This document shows, piece by piece, positions 1-7,881 of a stretch of DNA of 23,281 bases. Under the pieces are notes generated by a model, which saw nothing but the letters and a program-made list of their open reading frames with translations, did not search any database and was not told the DNA's origin. The translations under genes were made by a program, and so were the position numbers. The stretch lies in the NCBI GenBank assembly GCA_000969725.1, contig JXSR01S019384.1; one strand, given 5' to 3'. Every line of letters starts with the position of its first letter. The stretch's first letter is position 1. This stretch comes from Ophiothrix spiculata (taxonomy: Eukaryota; Echinodermata; Ophiuroidea; Amphilepidida; Ophiotrichidae).

Positions 1-690
1 GAAGTAGTATATTTTTGATGCCAAATGAAAGCCCATACTTTTCATTTTTCAAATTTCACCTCAACATTCTTTATAGTTTTGGAGATATAGCACAAAATGT
101 AAAATTAATTGGTATACCTATTTTTCATTTCTTTTTTATTTACATAACAGCCTCATCCCCAGGGTTGGATACTTTCTTTTGCCTCTCAGGAGAAAACAAG
201 ACACAAGCTAAGGTTGAAACCTTGCACTTGCATTTCAGAGGTCAAGGCCAATCAGTTAAAAGTAAATTATACAATCCTAAAATAGGAACCTACACCTTTA
301 AATATAAACATAATAGGATGATGAATTCTTAACTTTTGTCGAAGTTAAAACTATAATATTAAAAAGTATATAGGAAAAGTAAGTAATAAATACGGTTCAC
401 TATTTACCGTGTAATGTTCATAATAACAAACAACCAAAATAATGTCACCAGATTTATTCTGTTACGATATATTTCACTAAAGATTTTGTTCATAAACATG
501 TAGAAATTTGTTTCAATACACTTACTAAAAAAAATGATTGAAAATATCGATGAATCAAAGAAGCATACATTCACTCTTCTTATTTTCAAATCTCAAATGC
601 CACAGTACTTGAAGTCATTTTCAGATTGATTCTCGCCCTCTCTTCAGAGTTGCTGACGATATAGGTTATATTGAAAGAGACAGTTCAGAT
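1..690. other. AT-rich DNA with no recognisable gene
   Basis: I see no gene here. A 105-codon frame from a TTG at 15 to 332 is phenylalanine-rich, has no recognisable domain and starts at a non-ATG codon, so it reads as a chance frame. A minus-strand frame at 404-589 is similar. No inverted repeats with credible target duplications were seen. The stretch could be intron or intergenic DNA; nothing in the sequence decides between them. Confidence 0.5.
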
Positions 691-699
691 TTTATTTGC

Positions 700-830
700 A
701 CGTTAACATCTATGCCTCGATCAAAACGTCGAAAATATCCTTTGGGAGGAATTGGGATACCACAATAGATTGGTTTTGTTGTAGCAAGGCACTTTTAAGC
801 AAACCAATTAGGATCCAGTCTCGCATCATT
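700..830 (+). repeat. R3 repeat, decayed fourth copy
   Basis: This stretch matches the core of the R3 family (copies near 10370, 18930 and, reversed, 21080) at reduced identity. Shared landmarks in order are a GATCAAA-type start near 719, a TTTGGGAGGAATTGGGA block near 740, ATTGGTTTTGTTGT near 769, and AAACCAATTA near 800. An open frame over it gives a WFCC peptide that also appears in the other copies, but nucleotide-level repeat descent explains this. Only the central 100 or so bases align; the flanks have drifted or were never part of this copy. Confidence 0.6.
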
Positions 831-953
831 GCTCAAAGTAGCTTAGGTTTACGTCTGTCAGACAACTTTATGGATTTTGATGAGTTTTGTGTAATTGAAA
901 TCAAAGATGAATTAATGAGTGATCGTGTAATCTTAAACATTCATCAACTTTAA

Positions 954-1043
954 CTTCATGGATAGTCCACCCAGATGGACCTCGCAAGCGAACACGAACG
1001 GCGCTCGCTTGTGAGGTCCATCTAGATGGACTATTCATGGAAG
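954..1043. mobile_element. Small fold-back (MITE-like) hairpin element
   Basis: Two arms of about 37 bases (954-991 and 1004-1043) are imperfect reverse complements around a 12-base spacer. Both arms contain the sequence ATAGTCCA, AGATGGACCTC and AAGCGA or their complements, with a few mismatches and a one-base indel at the outer end. I could not find a clear target-site duplication. It could be the remnant of a MITE or a simple fold-back. It is GC-richer than its surroundings, which argues for insertion. Confidence 0.65.
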
Positions 1044-1399
1044 AATGCCTACAGGTAACTCCACTAGGAAAATGCAATCATTTAAGTTCAAGATTATTGT
1101 TTTCCTTTGTACATGATTCACTGTGATTACCTTCTTTATAGAAAATTAGGTACTAAAGATCGAAAGAATGATATCAAAATGTGTTATGCTTATCTCTGAA
1201 GAGAAGATTTGCAAAGGTATAGGTACGATTTGTAAGATGATCAGTTGTCGACAGTTTGGGATTGGTTAATAACAGTGTTGATATGCATTGTTGATTTTGG
1301 AAACAAAATTGTTACCAGAATAATTGCAACTAAACACACCGAAATTTCCCCCATTCTTAGATGAGTTCTTACGAGTACACTCTAAATTAAAATGTTTGG
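1044..1399. other. No recognisable feature
   Basis: This is AT-rich DNA between the fold-back element and R1 copy 1. No long ORF, no inverted repeat and no match to the other repeat families of this window were seen. Confidence 0.4.
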
Positions 1400-1725
1400 C
1401 TATCCAAATAAATGTATCAATTTAGTGACTTACATGTTACATTCTTGAAAATATCAAAAAGATTGCGTGCTTCAGGCACAGAGAGCAAAACAATTGCTGA
1501 TTAAAAACAAATAGAAAACCGGTATAGGGTTACGTCACAGCAACTTCAACCTAATCGGTATTGTTCGTTGTATTGTTACTGATACTTGATGTATAAGTGA
1601 TAACGGTGCCCAAGAAAGCTAATTAATCTGACTTATCACTTTTGGACAAAATTTTGGAATCGATTATTAGCTTATGGGAGAGAAAAAGAGTGCCGTGTGA
1701 ATAAAACCTTGAATTGAGAGGTATA
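1400..1725 (+). repeat. R1 repeat, copy 1
   Basis: This is the longest uninterrupted copy of the R1 family. It shares with copies 2 and 3 the blocks CTTCAGGCACAGAGAGCAAAA near 1471, GCTGATTAAAAACAAATA near 1496, and AGGGTTACGTCACA near 1525. It also shares with copy 3 a TAAGTGATAACGGTGCCCAAGAAA-type stretch near 1594 and TGACTTATCACTT near 1629. It runs on to AATAAAACCTTGAATTGAG near 1700, which resembles the sequence that resumes after the LINE in copy 3. No ORF or TIR was recognised, so the class of this repeat is unknown. Confidence 0.75.
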
Positions 1726-1986
1726 TATCAAAAGTGATGTTGTGTAATTGTTATACACTAAAATTTGTAAATTCAACTAAACTTTTGCCATTTGTAGTTC
1801 TTGTTGTGTGCAAAATTCATCATCATTTTACTTATCCAATGACATCTGTATCTGTGACTCTGCTCCACAACACTACTGATGGAGTCACATTACTTGCCAT
1901 ATTGTGGTTTCACTTCTATTGGCTAAAGTTATCACCCAGTAGCTAGTAGCTAGGTGTTAATAATCCGCAATGCACTTGCGAAACAT

Positions 1987-2235
1987 TAACGTTTCGTCTA
2001 TCAAATAATGTGAACACTTTTGTGACCTATCTGTAACACTTGCTTGGAAATAGGAAATATCAGAGATATCAAAGATTACGTGCTTTAGGCACAGAGAGCA
2101 AAACAACTGCTGATTAAAAACAAATAATAAACCAGCTAGGGTTACGTCACAACATAAGGACCATAGTTTTAATCCAGAGATCTGAAATATGTCAGTATAT
2201 ATTGGTTTTGTGTTCAACATCAACGTTTCGCCTAA
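1987..2235 (+). repeat. R1 repeat, copy 2 (truncated)
   Basis: The copy starts at an ACGTTTCGTCTA motif (near 1989), follows R1 through the CTTTAGGCACAGAGAGCAAAA and GCTGATTAAAAACAAATAATAAACC blocks, and loses similarity just after GTTACGTCACAAC near 2143. A second ACGTTTCGCCTA motif occurs at about 2223, and copy 3 also begins with GTTTCGCCTA near 2994. The motif may therefore mark the head of each unit. The minus-strand frame over 1957-2223 is not recognisable and is probably spurious. Confidence 0.65.
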
Positions 2236-2458
2236 GAGAAGAGATCAACGTGGGCCCATGAACCTCCGCGCCCAATTGGCAAACCTGTGTTGCTCTTATT
2301 TTGTTCATCAAACTCTTCCTAAATAGCCCATATATTTTGTTAAATAATATAATTTAAATAAATATAACAAAAATTAACAGAATTTCCCAAATTTTAATCT
2401 CCAAATTTGTGTATATTTCGCCTTGCGCAATACACATATCTATAAGTACTGTCAGATA

Positions 2459-2529
2459 GATCGTGTGGTGTAGTGGTAGAATTCTCGCTTGACGTTCGAG
2501 GATCACGGGTTCGATTCTTGCTTTGGTCT
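2459..2529 (+). tRNA. tRNA-like gene, Gly-type body, apparent GAC (Val) anticodon
   Basis: The 71-base stretch folds as a cloverleaf: acceptor 2459-2465 with 2522-2528, D arm 2468-2482, anticodon arm 2484-2500, T arm 2505-2521. The A box at 2466-2476 fits the TRGYNNANNNG consensus, and the B box at 2508-2518 fits GGTTCGANNCC except for the last base. The D-loop and following bases (AGTGGTAGAATTCTCGC) are those of an animal tRNA-Gly. The anticodon loop 2489-2495, however, reads TTGACGT, giving GAC. Mismatches occur in the acceptor, D, anticodon and T stems, and several pairs are GU. A T8 run follows. It could be a diverged gene, a pseudogene or a SINE head; no SINE body is evident. Confidence 0.5.
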
Positions 2530-2539
2530 TCTAATTTAC

Positions 2540-2547
2540 TTTTTTTT
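2540..2547 (+). terminator. Pol III T-run terminator after the tRNA-like gene
   Basis: A run of eight T begins 11 bases after the predicted tRNA discriminator base, the position expected of a Pol III terminator. The surrounding 120 bases are T-rich, so a chance run is possible. Confidence 0.45.
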
Positions 2548-2993
2548 CCTTCATTTCTTTTCTTTTTATTTCAATTATATCCAATCATTTTCTTTGACTT
2601 GTCACTCTCTATGATACAATTCTTATTTTTTCTTTCATTCTTTCTTTTTTTTTCAATTAAAATAAGTCATGAGCTACTGATAAATTATACGGTACACTTC
2701 GCGCGGTAGCCATACCCATATAGCGAAAAATAGGTATCTTCGGATGATCCTTGTGTGTTTATTAGGAGTACACTTAGGAAACCTGTGATAAAATAATGTT
2801 AGGAACATTCATCTCCTTATGGGTATGTGTCTAAAACCTCAAGTGTACTCCGATTACAACCACAGTCAGCTTCTAAAATTGGCCAATTTTGACAAAAACG
2901 CAATGTATTTCAATGGAACAAATAAGCGATATTTGAGTTTCTGTATAAGAGATTGGAAATCCCGTAAAGGCTAATGGGCCGATCTCTTCTCTT

Positions 2994-3312
2994 GTTTCGC
3001 CTATTGTATTTTATCAATTTTGTGTCCTACCTGAAACACTTGTCTGGAAATATCAGAAGGAGCATGTGCTTTAAGCAAAGAGACCAAAACAATTGCTGAT
3101 TAAAAACAAATAATAAACCGGTATAGGGTTACGTCACAACAACTTCACTCTAATCAGCATTGTTTGTTGTATTGCCACTGTTGCTTGATGTAAGTGATAA
3201 TGGTACCCAAGAAATTGTATCGCATATGAATCTGACTTATCACTTCTGGGCACAATTTGGAATCCCTGATGGGACACATAAAGTGTACATAAGAACGCCG
3301 TATGCATAAAGC
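2994..3312 (+). repeat. R1 repeat, copy 3, 5' part
   Basis: The copy starts at GTTTCGCCTA and follows R1 copy 1 through CTTTAAGCAAAGAGACCAAAA, GCTGATTAAAAACAAATAATAAACC, AGGGTTACGTCACAAC, and a TAAGTGATAATGGTACCC block to ATGCATAAAGC at 3303-3312. There it is interrupted by the LINE. Sequence after the LINE resumes in register with copy 1, so this copy is an older unit that received the insertion. Confidence 0.75.
3306..3312. repeat. Left target-site duplication of the LINE (ATAAAGC)
   Basis: ATAAAGC here is repeated exactly at 4309-4315. R1 copy 1 has one equivalent, ATAAAACC near 1700, with no LINE, which supports reading the pair as a target-site duplication. Confidence 0.7.
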
Positions 3313-4308
3313 ATACTTATAAGTAACTATAATTCATGCTCTTTTACAAGACCGTCGTAATAGTAGTAGTTCTAATTATTTCACTTGGTCAGATGGTGTT
3401 AAACAAATTTGTAATCTCATTGATAAAAGCCAAGCATGGGATAAGCCAAATATTTTGCATAAATCTACTATAAATAATGATGTACTTACAGGCTTGACTT
3501 CTCTGTATGATTCGGAATGGTATTTTATTATATCAACAGATAACTCTAAACTTTGTACTTACTGTAAATTTAAAAAATCTTTTGCCAAAGAAAATTATGT
3601 TGAATTTTTTAATAGGTCTTTTCGATCATCATTTACAAAGTTGCGTATTAGTGCTCATAGTCTTATGATTGAAAAAGGTCGTTATCATATTCAAAAAATT
3701 CCACCAGAAAATAGAATTTGTCAATTCTGTGATGGGAGTGAAGTTGAGGATGAGTTTCACTTTTTCATGAACTGTAATCTATATAATGATATACGACAGA
3801 AATTATTTAATAAAATTTCTGAGACTTTGGATATTGAACATTTAACCTCTGAAACCTTGTTTTATACTTTAATTGGTGCTTCAGATGATGATATTGTAAA
3901 TAGTGTTATAACTTTTGTATCAGAGGCATATACGATTCGTAATGATATTACATGATTTTGTTTATTATTTCTTTCTAATGATTTTATCAAGTAATGAACT
4001 AGATTTCGACATTTCATTACAGTTCTGATTTTGCAGATGCATATTATTTAGATTGTAATTAATAATTTTATATTTAAATTAATGTTGTAGTTTCACCTCG
4101 CCGCACTATGTCTATTATTTGCATTTGTTCACTTGATAGTCAGGTTAGCGGTCATTTAGATTATCGTTTTTATAACTTGTCCTGTTTAATATTTTACTCT
4201 CATAGTTTTGGAAATTGTTTTGTTTAAATATTATATTTTGTTGTTTTGTTTTATATTAACTATACCTTTATGTTTGGTGAATGTTAATAAAATCTGATTC
4301 TGATTCTG
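3313..4308 (+). mobile_element. 5'-truncated non-LTR retrotransposon (LINE) copy
   Basis: This 996-base insertion carries the C-terminal end of a LINE ORF2, a T-rich 3' untranslated region of about 330 bases, an AATAAA at 4286-4291 and three perfect TCTGAT units that end the element. It lies between 7-bp ATAAAGC duplications and splits R1 copy 3. Short microsatellite-like tails instead of poly(A) are typical of CR1/L2/RTE-like LINEs, so the exact clade is open. Reverse transcriptase and endonuclease are absent; the copy is dead on arrival through 5' truncation. Confidence 0.85.
3323..3955 (+). pseudogene. LINE ORF2 C-terminal fragment with zinc-knuckle domain
   Basis: An open frame of 210 codons runs from after a TAA at 3320-3322 to a TGA at 3953-3955. 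It has no true start; the first TTG at 3455 is internal. The middle of the fragment has a basic TKLRISAHSLMIEKGRYHI stretch (codons at 3635-3691) followed by a C-x2-C-x9-H-x4-C knuckle. Counting from the TTG at 3455, the knuckle residues are C89, C92, H102 and C107. This layout, a TKxR..SH...IEKGR block, then RICxFC, then EDExHF..C, is that found downstream of the reverse transcriptase in many animal LINE ORF2 proteins. There it is thought to help bind the RNA or target DNA. No internal stop or frameshift occurs, so the copy is fairly young. Confidence 0.85.
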
Positions 4309-4310
4309 AT
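4286..4310 (+). promoter_or_regulatory. LINE polyadenylation signal and TCTGAT tail
   Basis: AATAAA at 4286-4291 is followed at once by three TCTGAT units (4293-4310). The last two bases overlap the right target duplication. This marks the 3' end of the LINE and fixes its plus orientation. Confidence 0.75.
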
Positions 4311-4380
4311 AAAGCCTCAAATTGAAAGCGTGTCTGGAAAGTGCAAGTGTTAACATTACCTTTGTCAGAAGTGCTCTAAT
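4309..4380 (+). repeat. R1 repeat, copy 3, 3' part, with right LINE target duplication
   Basis: The segment begins with the right ATAAAGC duplication (4309-4315). It continues CCTCAAATTGAAAG, matching CCTTGAATTGAGAG of R1 copy 1 near 1707. Similarity fades beyond about 4345. It shows that R1 continues on both sides of the LINE. Confidence 0.6.
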
Positions 4381-4745
4381 TGTTGAAAAAGTCAGGAAGA
4401 AATGTTTTGATTGACTGTTGCCCTACCTACGGAAGGAAGATAACTGGGTGCAGTGTGCTCAGCGGACAATAGTGATGTTTTCTTTCCTTTTTTTCTTTTT
4501 TTCGACTAGTAAAGATTTGTCTATGAGAAAACCAGTGATCTTGAAAGTCCTCAAACGGTGCAAAACATATTTATAATCTCCAGAAGTCACAACACTCGAA
4601 TATTGATTGGCCACTTTTGATGTCCTTCGTACATTGACAAAAAAGAAAACTTGAAAAAAAATTGATGCTTAGGTTATAAGTAACTATAAGATTATGAAAG
4701 ATAATAAATGTACACACATTTTAAGCCCACGGGTGAAAATCAGAT
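4381..4745. other. No recognisable feature
   Basis: No gene-like frame was seen between R1 and the fold-back element. A pyrimidine run lies at about 4478-4503. Confidence 0.4.
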
Positions 4746-5483
4746 TTAAGGGCCCTGTCAAACCTTCATTTTCAGAAATGGTTGTTGCTCTGTAACTCAG
4801 TAACGATTAATTAAATCCATATAAAAGTATACATTTCTAGAAGTGAATTTCATGCTGAACACGGTCAGGTACTGGTCAGGTCATTTTTGGACCAAAATGT
4901 GAAATTTTGTATCTAAGGTCCAAAAATCTTGTTTTTGGTCCCAAAATTTACGGGAAAGCTAGCTACATTTAGCTTTGGTAAAATGTTGAACTATTTTACT
5001 TTTAAGAATCTTGACAGCAATATCTAGGAATGCTTTTTTTAAATTTTTGATTTTTTTCTTCATTTTTGAAATATTGCTAAAAATAGGTAAAAATCCCACT
5101 GCTGCCACCAAAAATTGTGGCATCGGTGGGATTTGTGACATTTTTGGACCAATTTTTGACAATATCTCGAAAATTAAGAAAAAAATCACAAATTTGAAAA
5201 AAGAGTTCCTAGATATTGCTTTCTAGATTCTAAAAAGTAAAATGGTTCGAAATTTCACCAAAGCAAAATTTAGTTAGCTTTCCCGTAAAATTTTTGGCCA
5301 AGAAATATGATTTTTGGACTTAGGGCCAAAATGACACACTTTTGTCCAAAAATGACCTCACCATCATGTTCAGTATGCAAATCCGCTTCTAGAAATATAT
5401 ACTTTTATTTGGATCTAACCATCCGTTGCTGAGTTACAGAGCATAAAACATTTCTGAAAACGAAGGGTTGACAGGGCCCTTAA
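4746..5483. mobile_element. 730-bp full-length fold-back element with TTAA target duplication
   Basis: The element 4750-5479 starts GGGCCCTGTCAAA and ends with its complement. TTAA stands on both sides (4746-4749 and 5480-5483). The two halves, about 345 bases each, are reverse complements throughout at roughly three-quarters identity, including the blocks CTCTGTAACTCAG, TTTCTAGAAG, TTTACGGGAAAGCTA and AGCAATATCTAGGAA. A short central hairpin at 5096-5131 (CCCAC...GCCAC / GTGGC...GTGGG) closes it. TTAA duplication points to piggyBac-type mobilisation, but the terminal bases are not the usual piggyBac ends and no transposase is present. The two opposing small ORFs inside give matching peptides only because the DNA is palindromic. 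Confidence 0.85.
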
Positions 5484-6159
5484 TTTAGCGGAGTTACAGA
5501 ATTTTTTAAAAATAGCAGGTTTAAATAAGCCGGTTGAGATAATATAAAGTAATATATAAAAAAACGACAAACTCCGACATTTTTGTTGCATATTATTCAC
5601 AATGCATTATCTTGATAAAATAATTGATTTATTTCATAGGAAAATGTAATTATTTCATTAAAATTTAATTAAAAGGAAAATACTAAAAATTACAGGGTAA
5701 GCGTCTTCTATATACAAATGTATAGGAAAATCGTCCAGAAATTTCTGTTTGAACTCAAATAAAAAGCATAATAAAGTAGAGATTCTGTAGTTTTTCTTTG
5801 TGCTAATATCTCATTATTTTCTGAACTTAACGAATTTTCAAATATATGGTTAGGGTAGGCCCCCCCCCCCACACCCCCTTAGCTAGTCCTTTTTTTTCCC
5901 CACAAGCACATGAGTAAAACCATGCCAATTTGTATTCAGCGGATTTTAACTCTTAATACCCACAAAGTTATATATTTGCTGGAAAGCTTATATTCCAAGG
6001 ATTTTATCTTATCGCTATAATGTTGTTTCAAAGCACTTGACTAATACAACAAAAGTTTATAGGTTTCTCAAACATTCTAAAAAATGGAAATATTTAGATA
6101 TGATATGATGGTTTTCATATTAAATTAGAATGAAACGCGTTTGCAAACTCAAAATAAAC
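5484..6159. other. AT-rich spacer with an 11-C tract
   Basis: I see no gene. A C11 tract lies at 5860-5870, followed by ACACCCCC. The rest is AT-rich DNA without matches to the repeat families defined in this window. Confidence 0.45.
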
Positions 6160-6431
6160 ATGCAGAAATCATATTACTTCTGCTAAATATTTTAATTTAG
6201 AAATGATTCCCATATCATCCAAATGTCCCTAGTTGCTGATGTTTAGATAGGGATAGATGACACTTGTACGTGACTTTCTCGCCCACCAGGTCGATAGAAT
6301 GATATAGATAAATACAACGTACATCGTCCAACAAAACAGTATTAGTGAATTAAAATCTTGTATTAAATTACCTGACACATATTATTTGTAACGAGAAAAT
6401 GAAATATGGTAAAACAATCAATGGAATGTAT
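6160..6431 (+). repeat. R6 repeat, copy 1
   Basis: This copy aligns with 19846-20096 (same strand) and with 12690-12870 and 22880-23130 (opposite strand). Landmarks are ATGCAGAAATCAT near 6161, TTGCTGATGTTTAGATA near 6233, ACACTTGTACGTGACTTTCTCGC near 6260, GTCGATAGAATGAT near 6290, TAGTGAATTAAAAT near 6342 and ATTAAATTACCTG near 6362. No ORF or TIR was recognised. R7 follows 643 bases downstream in the opposite sense, a pairing repeated elsewhere. Confidence 0.75.
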
Positions 6432-7074
6432 ATAACTTTAGATCTTGACTAAAATACTATCTGGTGGAGTAAACCCAACTGACGATGGGTACAAACAAAC
6501 AGAGAACAGTTGTAATACAGGGTACAAAACTGCGTCTGTGTATTTGAGGGACACAATACCCATGTCACTGACCCATGTATTAATTTGGTAAATTTTTGGA
6601 AACATTTAGATTTAGCACTTTAACATGCAGTTTTTAAATTTCAACTTTTGGCTATCAAAGTTCATAAAATTTGTCTTTCAATGATGATTTCAACAAGTGG
6701 TTTGATCAAAAAGGGTTGGAAAATCGCTTTACAAAAACCTAGCCATAATTACTATTATTAATTCAAAACGGTAAAGGGGTTCCCTGCATAACAGATTTTT
6801 TTCTAAAGATTCTGTTGAGACGTTTTTAAATATATTTTTAACAAACGGCTCTTGTTGTTTTATCTAAGAAAATAAGACAACCACTTAATTTTCTTATATA
6901 TAATTAAGAACTTGCACAATTTAGTAACTTTTTCACCTAACAGTGATTGTCAAATATCATGTAAAATATGGATAGAATCTTTATTTTTCTAGATTTTTTT
7001 CATGACCTTTATTTTTCTTGATATTTTTCATGTCATATTAGAAACACCAACGTTATCCATGAAACAAGGGAACG
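6432..7074. other. Interior between R6 and R7, no gene seen
   Basis: The stretch is AT-rich with no credible coding frame. If R6 and R7 belong to one element, this is its interior. I could not recognise clear similarity to the equivalent interiors at 10861-12689 and 21873-22879. Confidence 0.4.
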
Positions 7075-7322
7075 CCATGAACGTGTCAGCTCAGTGCTAG
7101 AGTCCTCTAATCTAATCCATATTTGGAGATATTCGATCTTATAGGTGTTGACATTATCATATAACGCCCCTTGTTTCAATGTTGAAAGTGAAATATGCGT
7201 AGAGACGTTGTGAAGATAACTAATTAATATGCCATTAAGTCGGCGATGTCGAAGATGACAGGCGAGTGGTGTGAACCTAGGAAACTACAGCGGTTGATAT
7301 TGAATCAGTCTAAGTATTGATG
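7075..7322 (-). repeat. R7 repeat, copy 1 (reverse of the 21640-21872 copy)
   Basis: The reverse complement aligns with 21640-21872. Shared blocks read in this strand are GTGTCAGCTCAGTG near 7084, ATCCATATTTGGAGATAT near 7116, ATATAACGCCCCTTGTTTCAAT near 7159, GAAATATGCGTAGAGACGTTGTGAAGAT near 7190, and TTAATATGCCATTAAGTCGGCGATGTCGA near 7225. The GAAACTACAG block near 7279 also matches. The match is one of the closest between any two repeats here. Confidence 0.8.
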
Positions 7323-7837
7323 GGATATGGCGAAATCAAACACGATCGCGGTGTTAATTTTCACCAATAGATGGCAGCGTTACAGAATCGGTTGCTGGTC
7401 AGTGACAGGATGATTTTGACAAAATGCGCGAGTGGTATCTAAACGTAAGTTTTGCACTTTTTATTGTTCACGCATTCCGGTATTGCTCACGACTTTCCGG
7501 TAAGCGCCAACAACACGAAAAATGCCCGAAATAGTAACGAGTGCTTTCAAACCAACGGGACTGCAGTTTTGAAACTTTTTACGTGTTTTCCATACCACAA
7601 AATCCTGATTTTTTACATATTTGCTACTTACAGAATTTCTTAATTTTTGGTCAATTGTGAATGTCAAGTGCACAAGGCTTAGCAGTGGGACAAAATTCAG
7701 ATATAAATGAATCACCAGCAGATCAATATCTCTTTCCGCTACACGTAATTCGCATAAAGAATACAAGTATGCGTATTGAATACTTTACTTTCAATTAGAC
7801 AGCATGTGTATGCAAGACTGACCATCGGAAGGCCTGT
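7323..7837. other. No gene recognised
   Basis: A minus-strand frame of 101 codons (7461-7766) and a plus-strand frame (7452-7643) overlap here. Neither shows a family motif or a convincing start, and both are probably chance. A sequence resembling the animal CTCF core lies at 7364-7378 with one mismatch, too weak to annotate as a site. Confidence 0.4.
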
Positions 7838-7881
7838 GTTGAGGCAGAGAGATGTAGAATTTTACATCTCTCTGGTTGAGG
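7838..7881. mobile_element. 30-bp palindrome between 7-bp direct repeats (hAT-like micro-insertion)
   Basis: GTTGAGG occurs at 7838-7844 and again at 7875-7881. Between them is a 30-base insert made of two perfect 12-base arms, CAGAGAGATGTA (7845-7856) and its complement (7863-7874), around a six-base GAATTT spacer. CAG...CTG termini recall hAT elements, whose target duplications are usually 8 bp; here seven bases match when the arms start with C. Too short to encode anything; it may be the remnant of an internally deleted element. Confidence 0.6.

Noticed and set aside
3317..4689. A 16-bp direct repeat TTATAAGTAACTATAA at 3317-3332 and 4674-4689, first taken for the LINE target duplication
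   Set aside because: R1 copy 1 shows that R1 resumes right after 4308, so the true duplication is ATAAAGC at 3306-3312 and 4309-4315. In such AT-rich DNA one 16-base match by chance is plausible.
4959..5226. Two opposing ORFs encoding very similar F/I/K-rich peptides
   Set aside because: They lie in mirror positions of the 730-bp inverted repeat, so the similarity is a consequence of the DNA palindrome rather than evidence for a gene.
7364..7378. Sequence close to the CTCF core motif (CCAATAGATGGCAGC)
   Set aside because: One mismatch from consensus, and a single short motif in 23 kb is not evidence for binding.
7461..7766. 101-codon minus-strand frame
   Set aside because: No domain or motif recognised, overlapped by another frame on the plus strand, and composition typical of chance frames in AT-rich DNA.
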